The notes under the pieces were generated by a model. That model saw nothing but the letters and a program-made list of their open reading frames with translations. It did no database searches and was not told the DNA's origin. From the NCBI GenBank assembly GCA_020632635.1, contig JACKFE010000002.1, positions 124,001 through 188,000 of the forward strand: a stretch of DNA of 64,000 nucleotides. The letters are read 5' to 3'. The stretch's first letter is position 1, and the number at the start of each line of letters is the position of its first letter. A program made the position numbers and the translations under genes. The DNA comes from Nitrospiraceae bacterium. GTDB taxonomy: Bacteria > Nitrospirota > Nitrospiria > Nitrospirales > UBA8639. Of the stretch, positions 36,188 to 44,874 are shown in pieces.

Positions 36188-37185
36188 CAAGCAACCTTCC
36201 GCTGCTTCAGGACTTTCACATTAAAATAACGATCATCTGTGAGACTGTTAGGGATTTTTCCTTCCTTGAAGGCCCGGCAAAGGTCACGGACGGCATCCTC
36301 AATGGTCCGTTGCGGTCGAAATCCCAATTTTTCCGCGATTTTATCCGACGTGATTCGGTACGACCGATTGTCATTGGTCGGCGTCCGCACAATGGGAATA
36401 TCGCCTTTTTCGGGAAATTCCTCCTCCACTACCTTTTTGACGATGTGGGCAATATCGGCAATGGATTGATTTTGATATCCGGCGTTGAAAATCTCTCCCG
36501 CAATCTTGTCATCCGGCAACTTGAGTAATAACTGATACAAATCGCACATGTCCTGAATATGCAAGTTTGGACGTTGCTGATCGCCCCCGAAAACGGTAAT
36601 GGTATTCCGATTGACCGCATGATTTGTCAGAATATTCACGGACAAATCCAGGCGTTGCCGCGGGCTAAACCCGCAAATTGTCGCGGGCCTAATGGTTACA
36701 CACACAAAATTTTCATCTTGGTGCTTAAAGAGCAACGGTTCACACAACCCCTTAAATTTGTTGTAGAGAGTCAACGGGACTAAGGGATGGTCTTCGGTCA
36801 CGCGTGGAGCTTCAGAATATCCGTATACCGAAGATGACGAGGCATAAATGAACCGCTTCACGCCTTGGCTCTTGGCAGCTAGGACTAACGGTTCAAAGCA
36901 ACGAAAATTGATGTGTTCACTTAAATCCTCATCAAGTTCGAACCCGGCATCATTGGAAATACAGGCCAAATGAATGACGGCATCGACCCCCTTGCAGGCG
37001 TTTCGGAATGTCTCCGTATCACGGATATCGGCCTCCATAATGCGCAACCCCGGTTGTGGAGACAATTCACAACCGTAAAACATCGTATCGTAGACCGTGA
37101 CATCCCAACCCGTTTGCAGTAACTGAGGAACCAAAAGGGTCCCCACGTACCCCGCCCCCCCCGTAATCAAAACATGTTTCATCAT
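36187..37185 (-). CDS. NAD-dependent epimerase/dehydratase (SDR)
   Basis: About 332 residues: HVLITGGAGYVGTLLVPQLL, a Cys in the HLACISND segment, ASSSSVYGYSEA, and catalytic TLYNKFKGLCEP with Tyr-x3-Lys. The ATG at 37185 has GGAG five bases upstream and is preferred to the GTG at 37191. A nucleotide-sugar epimerase or reductase; the specific sugar cannot be told. Part of the tight series from the GmhA-like gene to the kinase/nucleotidyltransferase fusion. Confidence 0.86.
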   Translation of the reverse strand: MMKHVLITGGAGYVGTLLVPQLLQTGWDVTVYDTMFYGCELSPQPGLRIMEADIRDTETFRNACKGVDAVIHLACISNDAGFELDEDLSEHINFRCFEPLVLAAKSQGVKRFIYASSSSVYGYSEAPRVTEDHPLVPLTLYNKFKGLCEPLLFKHQDENFVCVTIRPATICGFSPRQRLDLSVNILTNHAVNRNTITVFGGDQQRPNLHIQDMCDLYQLLLKLPDDKIAGEIFNAGYQNQSIADIAHIVKKVVEEEFPEKGDIPIVRTPTNDNRSYRITSDKIAEKLGFRPQRTIEDAVRDLCRAFKEGKIPNSLTDDRYFNVKVLKQRKVA

Positions 37186-37215
37186 CGCCACTCCATGTTG
37201 TTGAGGTCTGAAGAC

Positions 37216-37956
37216 TCAAGCCGATAATCGTTGTCGGGAATCCGGAATGGTAAACCCGGCAGCGGACGCGTCCTTATAAAACATTTGCACGGTTTCCAGT
37301 GAATAATCCGTGTGATCTTTTCCAAACAGAGCCAATTTGTTCAAAATGTCGTTGGTCGCCGTAATAATATGACAGCCAACATCATTGGCCTGCGCGACAT
37401 TCAAGACTTCCCTCGGGCTGGCCCATAGTAATTCGGCATTGGGTTTGCCCTGTAGAACGTGAATGGCTTCCCTCATGATTGGCAATGGGTCCACACCCGT
37501 ATCGGCAATTCGCCCCGCAAATACCGACACGATGGCCGGAGTCCCATCAGACAAACAATCCGCAATGGCCGAGACCTGCTCCAGCGTCATCACGGCCGTA
37601 ATATTCAGTTGGACCCCTTGATGAGACAATCGGCGAATTAAAGGGCCGGAGAATTCCCGTTTCGTATTCATGACCGGAATTTTCACATTAACATTCCGTC
37701 CCCAGGATGCAATTTCCATCGCTTGGTCTTCCATCTCCTGAAACTCATCCGCAAAGACTTCAAAGGAGACCGGACGATCCGTGATATGGTCAAGAACATC
37801 ACGGGCAAAGGCGTGGTAATCCGTCACGCCAGCTTTTCTCATCAGCGTTGGGTTGGTCGTAAACCCACGAATCCACGGGTTTTTGGCCATTGCTTTCATC
37901 CCGTCCAAATCCGCCCCATCTGCAAAAATCTTGATCTGCAATTTTGATGTGGACAT
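37216..37956 (-). CDS. Transaldolase, TalC/FSA-like
   Basis: 246 residues. The TIM-barrel class I aldolase signature is visible: IKIFADGADLDGM, GFTTNPTLMRKAGV, VNVKIPVMNT (Lys forms the Schiff base), QLNITAVMT and SVFAGRIADTG. Somewhat longer than the 215-220 residues usual for TalC/FSA. It transfers or condenses a three-carbon dihydroxyacetone unit. In this gene order, next to GmhA- and GmhB-like genes, a role in making a heptulose or octulose phosphate is plausible, as for the transaldolase of the lincomycin octose pathway (inference). Confidence 0.88.
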   Translation of the reverse strand: MSTSKLQIKIFADGADLDGMKAMAKNPWIRGFTTNPTLMRKAGVTDYHAFARDVLDHITDRPVSFEVFADEFQEMEDQAMEIASWGRNVNVKIPVMNTKREFSGPLIRRLSHQGVQLNITAVMTLEQVSAIADCLSDGTPAIVSVFAGRIADTGVDPLPIMREAIHVLQGKPNAELLWASPREVLNVAQANDVGCHIITATNDILNKLALFGKDHTDYSLETVQMFYKDASAAGFTIPDSRQRLSA

Positions 37957-37982
37957 AGACTACGCCTCTCCTTGGCATAAGG

Positions 37983-38516
37983 TTAAACACGGGAATGCTC
38001 AAGTATGATTGAAACCGCCTCCTGCAAATTTCCACACGTGGCATGGGGTTCATAACGAACGGGCTCGGTATATCCTCGATCAATCCATATCGTAAAACAT
38101 CCCGCAGCCAGCCCACACCCGACGTCCCGCCATCGATCTCCCACCATATAACTTTTCGACAGATCTACACCAAATTCTTTGGCCGCCTCCAATAACATGC
38201 CCGGCCTCGGTTTATAATAAGGACTCCCCGACTCTTCTGTGTCATAACACACTCGAATATCATCTAACGGAAACGTCTCCATTAACTGTCGATGCATGTC
38301 ATCCACGAGCATTCTACGAATAAGCCCCCGACCCACATCTGGTTGATTCGTCGCCACAATCAGAAGAAAACCCGCCTGGGCCAAAGTCTGAAGTGCTCCT
38401 GGAACTTCGGGGAAAATTTTAAACTCCTCCCATGTTGTTGGAGCATACGGTTTTCCGTTTCGAATGATGGCATCATTGATAACTCCGTCACGATCGAGAA
38501 AAACCGCTTGTTTCAT
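37983..38516 (-). CDS. HAD phosphatase, GmhB-like (heptose bisphosphate phosphatase type)
   Basis: About 177 residues from the ATG at 38516, which begins directly at the strand before FLDRDGVIND (the DxD nucleophile pair). Further motifs are IVATNQPDVGRG, YYKPRPGMLLEA and YMVGDRWRDVGCG. The zinc-binding Cys/His loop of classic GmhB (ending CxCRKP) is absent here: the position reads SPYYKPRPG. It would remove the C7 phosphate of a sugar bisphosphate. The earlier in-frame start would lie inside the upstream isomerase gene. Confidence 0.84.
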   Translation of the reverse strand: MKQAVFLDRDGVINDAIIRNGKPYAPTTWEEFKIFPEVPGALQTLAQAGFLLIVATNQPDVGRGLIRRMLVDDMHRQLMETFPLDDIRVCYDTEESGSPYYKPRPGMLLEAAKEFGVDLSKSYMVGDRWRDVGCGLAAGCFTIWIDRGYTEPVRYEPHATCGNLQEAVSIILEHSRV

Positions 38517-38526
38517 AGAGAACGCA

Positions 38527-39132
38527 TTATCCTGATGCTCCGACAGTCTCCCACTTGGTTCCAAGCATTTGCAGTTTTGGATGAGAAACCAAGCAATGCC
38601 ATACTACAGCTTGAAACGCTTCGGTGTGAGGCGTCACGTGATTCGGGTTGACAGTCGGAATCACCACCACGGCATCACCCATTTTCTGGGTATATCCGCC
38701 TTGACGCCCAACCACACCATAAAGCTTGAGACCTCGTTTTTTGCCTTCATCAATCGCATGAATCAGATTGACACTAACCTGACGCTCTGCATCTCCTCCC
38801 CCTACCGACATGACAAACAACGCATCCTGATTATTGGCACGACTGGTTTTGAGCCATTCGGCAAAAACCGTATTCCAACCCTCATCATTGGTTCGCGCCG
38901 TGAGTTCAGAGACATTATCAACCGGAGAATACGCCTCAATTCTACACAACTTCCGAAAATCATTGACCGCATGGCTACAATTTGCCGCACTCCCCCCCAC
39001 CCCGAGGAGAAAAAGCCGGCCGCCCTGATCCCGAAGCATCGCCAATCCTTCAGCAATCTTCGTGACCATGTCATAATCCACTTGCTCGGCGATCTGCATG
39101 ACCTCTGCAAAGTATTGGGTTGTATGTGACAT
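38527..39132 (-). CDS. SIS-domain sugar isomerase, GmhA-like
   Basis: 201 residues resembling sedoheptulose 7-phosphate isomerase: LFLLGVGGSAANCSHAVNDF is the SIS phosphate loop, followed by MSVGGGDAERQ and a C-terminal TPHTEAFQAVVWH helix with conserved Glu and His. It would convert a ketose 7-phosphate to an aldose phosphate. GVGGS replaces the usual GNGGS. First gene of the isomerase-phosphatase-transaldolase block. It could use an octulose phosphate instead of a heptulose phosphate. Confidence 0.86.
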   Translation of the reverse strand: MSHTTQYFAEVMQIAEQVDYDMVTKIAEGLAMLRDQGGRLFLLGVGGSAANCSHAVNDFRKLCRIEAYSPVDNVSELTARTNDEGWNTVFAEWLKTSRANNQDALFVMSVGGGDAERQVSVNLIHAIDEGKKRGLKLYGVVGRQGGYTQKMGDAVVVIPTVNPNHVTPHTEAFQAVVWHCLVSHPKLQMLGTKWETVGASG

Positions 39133-39288
39133 TTCGCCCCCAAACCAAATGTGAGTAAAAAGTTGCCTTATTTAACGGAACGATAGGGATGAGTCAATAG
39201 AACATTCCCTTGGCCGTGAACAATCCTTAAGGATGCACGTGACTTCCCTATCAAGGCCTTGCACACATCGATGGCATGACCTTGAAAA

Positions 39289-41088
39289 TTATCCAACATA
39301 GGCTGGCTCCACCCAAGAAACACTCTGCGGTTTCACCCTCACCACGACACCCATTTCCCGACAATCTTTTAGGAGATCATCCAACAACGCCCCATTGGGC
39401 GAAGGCATGGCAATGAGAACCTCTTCAATCCGATGGTCTGAAACCACTTTCCCCAAATCCTGCATGGAGCCCAAAATGGGAACCCCGTGAATAGAATGAC
39501 CCCACTTTTTTGAATCATCGTCAATAAATCCCACAGGCAGATAACCAAGTTGCGGTTGACTTTTCATCTCGCGAAGGGCTATTTCCCCCGTATCTCCAGC
39601 TCCCACAATGAGCACCCGTTTCCCCTTGGGTTCGGCCAAATATCCTAAATATTGTTCGAAAAATTTCACTAGGACTCGCACTCCGGTGACAGCCAACAGA
39701 AGAATCATCCAGTCAATAACAAACACGGATCGAGGATACCCTTCAAAACGAAAGACCATCACCATCACGACCACACTAATCAAGCCCCCTACGGTGACCG
39801 CCTTGAGAATATTCAGAAGATCCTGCATTCCCACATAACGCCAAAGTCCCCGATAGAGCCCAAAATAGAAAAATACTCCAAGCTTTAAGGGCAACAACAA
39901 GGGAATACCGTGAACAATGGCTTGAACATATTCCGAAGGAAGGCCATCGAAACGAATAATAAACGCGCAAGCAAAGGACCCACAGATCAAAATACTATCA
40001 ACGATCACTTCTCCAATCCGCTTTTTATGCATTAAAAAAAGATTCAAGCGAAATCCCCTGGACACATTGACCAATTGTTCCGCCTTTTCTCCGTAGGCAA
40101 CAATTCCGCTTAAAAAGACCCCGAAATAACAGAACACGATCACAATAAGAATTGCCAGGATAGAAGGATACAACATGCTAAATTTCAATCCCAGAAGGGC
40201 AACAACCCCACAAACCAGGCTCATGGCATAAAAAAGAAGAACAGTAGTTTTTTCGGAAAGGCCGAAGGCGACCAACCGATGGGACGTATGATCGCGTCCA
40301 CCTTGAGAAATGGCTTTTCCATTAAAGAGTCGCAATAACGCGACAAACGTCGTATCAAAAATGGGAACAGCCAAGACGAGAACTGGAATGAGAATGGCAA
40401 AAAATATATTGGTGGAGTACTCACCTTTTCCGGTAATCGCTAGCGTCGCTAAACTAAATCCAAGGAACAGACTCCCGGAATCTCCCATAAATATTTTAGC
40501 GGGATAAAAATTAAAGCGTAAAAATCCGATCAGGGCTCCGCACAATCCGGCTGCACAGATAGCGACTAATTCATTGCCCGTCATGAGACCAGCACACAAA
40601 AGGCACAGAGCCACAATGGCTCCCGTTCCGGCGGAAAGACCATCCATGTTATCCAACAAATTGAAGGCATTGGTGATGCCCACAATCCATAAAAATGTGA
40701 GAAACACTCCCAACAAAGGGAAGGAGGGAATATCAAATCCCAATTCATTCATCAGAATAAACGAGGTGGCAATGATCTGCCCGATCAGCTTGGAATACGG
40801 TTGAATATGAAGAAAATCGTCCAGCAATCCCAAGACAAACATCATGCCGGACCCCATTAAAAAAGCCCACAAAAAAGGATTCAACCCTTCACTGGCTTGG
40901 ACAACAAAGAGAGCAATCAGGAATGAGAAAAAAATAGCAATCCCGCCAAAGGCCGGCGTCGGAATTTTATGCCATCGATCCTCGTTCGGTTGAGCCACAT
41001 ACCCATGGCGGATAGCCACCCACCGGACCAACGGGGTCAATCCCACCGACAACATGCAACTCATGAAAAATATGAAAAAAAGTTTCAT
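39289..41088 (-). CDS. WecA/MraY-type glycosyl-1-phosphate transferase fused to a FlaA1/PglF N-terminal-like region
   Basis: 599 residues. Residues 1 to about 320 are a polytopic UDP-HexNAc:undecaprenyl-phosphate transferase: GGIAIFF, LGLLDDFL, NAFNLLDNMDGLSAG, FMGDSGSLFLG and the H-S-HRLV segment (DHTSHRLV). The rest has four helices ending FGLYRGLWRYVG, then a nucleotide-binding domain KRVLIVGAGDTGEIALREM and GFIDDD, as in the N-terminus of PglF/CapD/WbpM dehydratases. The SDR catalytic domain of those proteins is missing. It would start glycan synthesis on the lipid carrier. Stop and next start overlap as ATGA with the gene at 41085. Confidence 0.85.
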   Translation of the reverse strand: MKLFFIFFMSCMLSVGLTPLVRWVAIRHGYVAQPNEDRWHKIPTPAFGGIAIFFSFLIALFVVQASEGLNPFLWAFLMGSGMMFVLGLLDDFLHIQPYSKLIGQIIATSFILMNELGFDIPSFPLLGVFLTFLWIVGITNAFNLLDNMDGLSAGTGAIVALCLLCAGLMTGNELVAICAAGLCGALIGFLRFNFYPAKIFMGDSGSLFLGFSLATLAITGKGEYSTNIFFAILIPVLVLAVPIFDTTFVALLRLFNGKAISQGGRDHTSHRLVAFGLSEKTTVLLFYAMSLVCGVVALLGLKFSMLYPSILAILIVIVFCYFGVFLSGIVAYGEKAEQLVNVSRGFRLNLFLMHKKRIGEVIVDSILICGSFACAFIIRFDGLPSEYVQAIVHGIPLLLPLKLGVFFYFGLYRGLWRYVGMQDLLNILKAVTVGGLISVVVMVMVFRFEGYPRSVFVIDWMILLLAVTGVRVLVKFFEQYLGYLAEPKGKRVLIVGAGDTGEIALREMKSQPQLGYLPVGFIDDDSKKWGHSIHGVPILGSMQDLGKVVSDHRIEEVLIAMPSPNGALLDDLLKDCREMGVVVRVKPQSVSWVEPAYVG

Positions 41089-42065
41089 GATGCTAAAGGA
41101 ATGGCCTGCCGCTTCACGTGATCAATCACTCGCATAACAATATCTTCCACTTCCAGAGTGGGAGAATAGCCGATAAGGTCATGAATTTTCCCCAAGTCCG
41201 GAACCCGTCGGTCCATATCCTCAAATCCTGATTCATAGGCCTCATCATAAGGAATAAACTGAATCTCGGAAGTAGACCCGGAAATACGCTTAATCAATTT
41301 TGCCAGGTCCGCAATACGGATTTCCCTTGAATTGCCAATATTGTAAATATTCCCCACAGCCTCGGGATGTTTTTCCAGAGCCACAAGCGCGTTCACCACA
41401 TCTTTGACCCAGACAAAACACCGGCGTTGCGCTCCTGAACCAAAGACCGTAATGGGTTCGTGAGACAGCGCTTGACCAACCATCCGAGGTATGACCATGC
41501 CATATTGACCGGTTTGCCGAGGTCCCACGGTATTAAACAGCCGGACAATAATGGTGGGGCAATGTTTTTCCTTCCAATAAGACAAGGCCAAAAATTCATC
41601 CAATGCCTTGGAGCAGGCATAACTCCATCTTCCCTTCGTGGGAGGTCCCATCACCAAATCATCACTTTCCCGAAAGGGAATGTGAATCGACTTTCCATAG
41701 ACTTCGCTCGTGGAGGCAATCACGACTTTCTTGCGTTTCCGATTGGCCAATTCCAACACAATTTCGGTTCCCCGAACATTGGTTTCAATAGTTCGCACAG
41801 GACTTTCGACAATCAGCTGAACCCCAACGGCAGCAGCCAGATGAAAGACGGTATCCACACCATCAATCAAGTCGGCCATGACGTCACGATTCATTATGGT
41901 GTCCACCACCCAATGAAACCGAGGATGAGATTTCAGATGCTCAATATTCTCGATATTGCCGGTTGACAGATCGTCAATGACAAAAACTTCCCCCCCTTCT
42001 TCCAACAAGGACTCCGCTAGGTGCGATCCGATAAACCCTGCCCCTCCCGTAATACAAAATTTCAC
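41085..42065 (-). CDS. NAD-dependent nucleotide-sugar epimerase/decarboxylase-like
   Basis: 326-residue extended SDR: FCITGGAGFIGSHLAESLL, VIDDLSTGN, FHLAAAVGVQLIVESP, ASTSEVYGKS, catalytic WSYACSKALDEF, and RLFNTVGPRQTGQYGMVIPR. These resemble the UDP-glucuronate decarboxylase and UDP-glucose 4-epimerase groups. The start is a GTG with a strong GAGGAGG four bases upstream. It overlaps the WecA-like gene downstream by four bases, so it probably supplies the sugar nucleotide used early in the glycan. Confidence 0.88.
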   Translation of the reverse strand: MKFCITGGAGFIGSHLAESLLEEGGEVFVIDDLSTGNIENIEHLKSHPRFHWVVDTIMNRDVMADLIDGVDTVFHLAAAVGVQLIVESPVRTIETNVRGTEIVLELANRKRKKVVIASTSEVYGKSIHIPFRESDDLVMGPPTKGRWSYACSKALDEFLALSYWKEKHCPTIIVRLFNTVGPRQTGQYGMVIPRMVGQALSHEPITVFGSGAQRRCFVWVKDVVNALVALEKHPEAVGNIYNIGNSREIRIADLAKLIKRISGSTSEIQFIPYDEAYESGFEDMDRRVPDLGKIHDLIGYSPTLEVEDIVMRVIDHVKRQAIPLAS

Positions 42066-42217
42066 GGGACCTCCTCTCTTTCGAGATCAGCATTAAAAAA
42101 ATCAATCACCACGTAAAGTACTTTCACGTCCACAATCTCTTCAAAAAAATGAGAAGTTTCCCTGATCCACATCAATACACGCGCATCCCGCAAACGATAT
42201 TCACCGCCCGGTCAAAC

Positions 42218-43429
42218 CTACAACATGGACCCTGCACGGCAAAGATCCGCTCCAACAGGTGGCGTTGGACTCATCCCCAATAATTGTTCGTATACCTCCA
42301 TAGTTTCTGATGAAACTTTTTCCGAAGAAAAATTCGTTTCAATCCATGCTCGTCCATTTCGCCCTAATTCCCCTCGTAAGGCTGAATCGTTAATCAATAT
42401 TTCCATGGCTTCTGCTAAGGCTACCGCATCTCGTGGAGGCACCAATAAGCCAGTGATTCTATGGCGCACCGCCTCTCGACAACCTCTGACATCAGTGGCC
42501 ACCAGCGGTTTCCCGCATGCCGCTCCCTCCAAGAGAATCTTTGGAACACCTTCGCCATAATATGAAGGAAGGACAACCACATGAACATTGGCCAATACCT
42601 CCGGCATATTTTCAAGAAATCCCCACCACTCAATAGCCCCTTCCTTCTCCCACTGCCGAATCTGCTCTTCCGGAATCCCATCAGGGTTTTGGCGATCCAA
42701 CATCCCTCCCAGCGCAAAAACCGCATTTATTCTTCTTTTTTTCAATAGGCTTGCAGCTTCGACAAAATAGGCAACCCCTTTCTCCCAAAGAAGCCGACAC
42801 CCAAGAAGGACAACCGGCGGGCCATCTACCGCCGGAGCCGGGGAAAATCGCTTAAGGTCCACTCCGCTACCTTTAATCACAAGACTGTTATGGCTCTGAA
42901 TTAACCCACATTGAAAAAAGGTATCCCTGTCTTCTTGATTTTGAAAAATAACTCGTGAATGGGGTTTTTTTAAGGCCGTCCGCAAAACCATCTTCAATAT
43001 CATCCGGACCAATGAAATTTTCTGGGTTCTTCCACTAAATACATGGCCAAGCCCTGTCACCGAATTCACCATGGCCGGAACCCGAACACCGATTGAGGCG
43101 AGATTGCCATACATCATCGACTTTAATGCAAAGAGATGAACAATATCGGGTTTTTCACGTTTCAACAGGACAGCCAGTTCACGAATAACCCGCCACTCCT
43201 TGAATGGACTCTGTAAGCCTCTAACAAATGCAACTGGAAAAAGGGTAAACCCCTCTTCGAGGATCATTGGTCCATGGGAATCCACATGAGTCGCCACCAT
43301 CACGTCAAACCCTTTTTCCCGCGCCAAACGCCCGAGATCCATTCGATGAAGACAAAATAGCCAATCCTCAGTCACAACAAACAAAATTCGTGGTCGTTTT
43401 CGGCTCACAAGGTTCTTTCGGACTGCCAT
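42218..43429 (-). CDS. Glycosyltransferase family 4
   Basis: 403 residues with GT-B fold. The N-terminal part has ILFVVTEDWLFCLHRMDLGRLA and the late motif is VVVLPSYYGEGVPKILLEGAACGKPLVATDVRG, the E-x7-E-type nucleotide-sugar site of GT4. Similar to WbnH/Cap-type transferases that add the second or later sugar of a repeat unit. It lies between the epimerase and the O-antigen ligase-like gene. Confidence 0.92.
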   Translation of the reverse strand: MAVRKNLVSRKRPRILFVVTEDWLFCLHRMDLGRLAREKGFDVMVATHVDSHGPMILEEGFTLFPVAFVRGLQSPFKEWRVIRELAVLLKREKPDIVHLFALKSMMYGNLASIGVRVPAMVNSVTGLGHVFSGRTQKISLVRMILKMVLRTALKKPHSRVIFQNQEDRDTFFQCGLIQSHNSLVIKGSGVDLKRFSPAPAVDGPPVVLLGCRLLWEKGVAYFVEAASLLKKRRINAVFALGGMLDRQNPDGIPEEQIRQWEKEGAIEWWGFLENMPEVLANVHVVVLPSYYGEGVPKILLEGAACGKPLVATDVRGCREAVRHRITGLLVPPRDAVALAEAMEILINDSALRGELGRNGRAWIETNFSSEKVSSETMEVYEQLLGMSPTPPVGADLCRAGSML

Positions 43430-43475
43430 TCAAGAGCATTTGCTATCCAGACATTTTTGGGCACCAACTCCAGCT

Positions 43476-44777
43476 TCATCCCATCACCTGCCTCGAAACG
43501 AAGCTCTTTGCCCCTGAGTTGGTGGATATCATCAGACTGGATGCCACAAGTATCCAAAATAAATAACTATGACTTCCTCCAAAGCCGTCTTCAAACAAAA
43601 GGCGAATGGAAAATCCCCCCAGCATAAGGAGCACGCCAAATAACCAACATCGGGTTTCCCAATTCTCAGCCTTCAAAAAAGCCGCATGCACCGTCAACCC
43701 TATTTTCCCCAATAGCCAACACCCAAGCACGAGACCTGGCAATCCAGTCCCCACGGCGACACTCAGGTACCAGCTGTGTGGTTTTGTGAGAATATCAGGA
43801 ACGGTCGCGTGAGCCGTACGTTGCATGACGAAATCGGATTGATGACGTTGCTCAAACACTAGATTCCCATACCCGATTCCCACCAGTGGATGGGCCCCCA
43901 CATCGGCAGCGGCCAATTCCCATACCAACAATCGTCCAAAGACGGTGGAAGGGTCAAAAATTCGACTATGGAGATTCCCATAGACAAGCGCACTACCCAA
44001 GAGGGACAAACAAACAGCTCCAATCATCGCAATTTTTAACACCATTCTTTTATGAATCAACCACACCCCGAGTAAAATCTGAGTGAGGGCTCCCAACCAA
44101 GCCCCTCGACTATAAGAAAAAAAAAGGCACAATAACGCCAAGAGAAAGACCGCTCCCCACGCTCCCCGACTTTTCCATTCAAATGACATCCCGAGCCCCG
44201 CGAACAACATGGGCAGCACCATCAAGACATTAATGCTTAACCACGTAATATCCGTGCCATCTGCTTTTGGGAAACCCGCACGAATTTCTCGATCCCAGAT
44301 ATTGCCTCCTCGCTCCCAAAAATCTCCCAGGGAATAGGCATAACAAGCGAACGCTCCGCACAATATGGGCCATAACACTTGTCGACCATCCCCATTTCGA
44401 GAACTTTCCCGAATGATTAGACAGGTTCCATAGAATACAGCTGCTTGGGCTAATGCTTTTGGGGCTTCTTCCAAGGACAGCCCGGGATCAACAGAAAAGG
44501 GGATTGAGAGACAGATCCAAGCCAAAAACCCCAGTAGGGGAATATCATATGGTGTTCTCACCCAAATGGATTTTCCCTCTTTGAGACAAAAAAAGACCGT
44601 ACCCGTTAAAAGGGAAAAGAAGAAATACTCTTGAACATGAAAGAGCTTTGGGGAAAACCCCAGAAGAACCACGAAACCAATTCCCCATCCTAGGAGCGCC
44701 CATATCGTCTCCGTCGCGGGGGAGCGAGAGGAAGAAGTCTTCACGATGTGTTCCACGTCCGTGTGGAGATTCACCAT
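43476..44777 (-). CDS. O-antigen ligase/polymerase family membrane protein (Wzy/WaaL-like)
   Basis: 433 residues with about ten hydrophobic segments. The large periplasmic loop has FGRLLVWELAAADVGAHPLVGIGYGN, then PHSWYLSVAVGTGLPGLVLG, both characteristic of the O-antigen ligase family (Wzy_C). It either polymerises glycan repeat units or ligates them to an acceptor. Sequence alone does not separate Wzy from WaaL. Co-directional with the GT4 gene 46 bases downstream. Confidence 0.85.
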   Translation of the reverse strand: MVNLHTDVEHIVKTSSSRSPATETIWALLGWGIGFVVLLGFSPKLFHVQEYFFFSLLTGTVFFCLKEGKSIWVRTPYDIPLLGFLAWICLSIPFSVDPGLSLEEAPKALAQAAVFYGTCLIIRESSRNGDGRQVLWPILCGAFACYAYSLGDFWERGGNIWDREIRAGFPKADGTDITWLSINVLMVLPMLFAGLGMSFEWKSRGAWGAVFLLALLCLFFSYSRGAWLGALTQILLGVWLIHKRMVLKIAMIGAVCLSLLGSALVYGNLHSRIFDPSTVFGRLLVWELAAADVGAHPLVGIGYGNLVFEQRHQSDFVMQRTAHATVPDILTKPHSWYLSVAVGTGLPGLVLGCWLLGKIGLTVHAAFLKAENWETRCWLFGVLLMLGGFSIRLLFEDGFGGSHSYLFWILVASSLMISTNSGAKSFVSRQVMG

Positions 44778-44874
44778 CTAAACGACACCAACCAGAGGTT
44801 TAAAATTGTTCTAAAGACAACCCATGGACATCAATCGATCTTTCCCGGAATCTTCCTCCTTCTCAAACAGCTTC

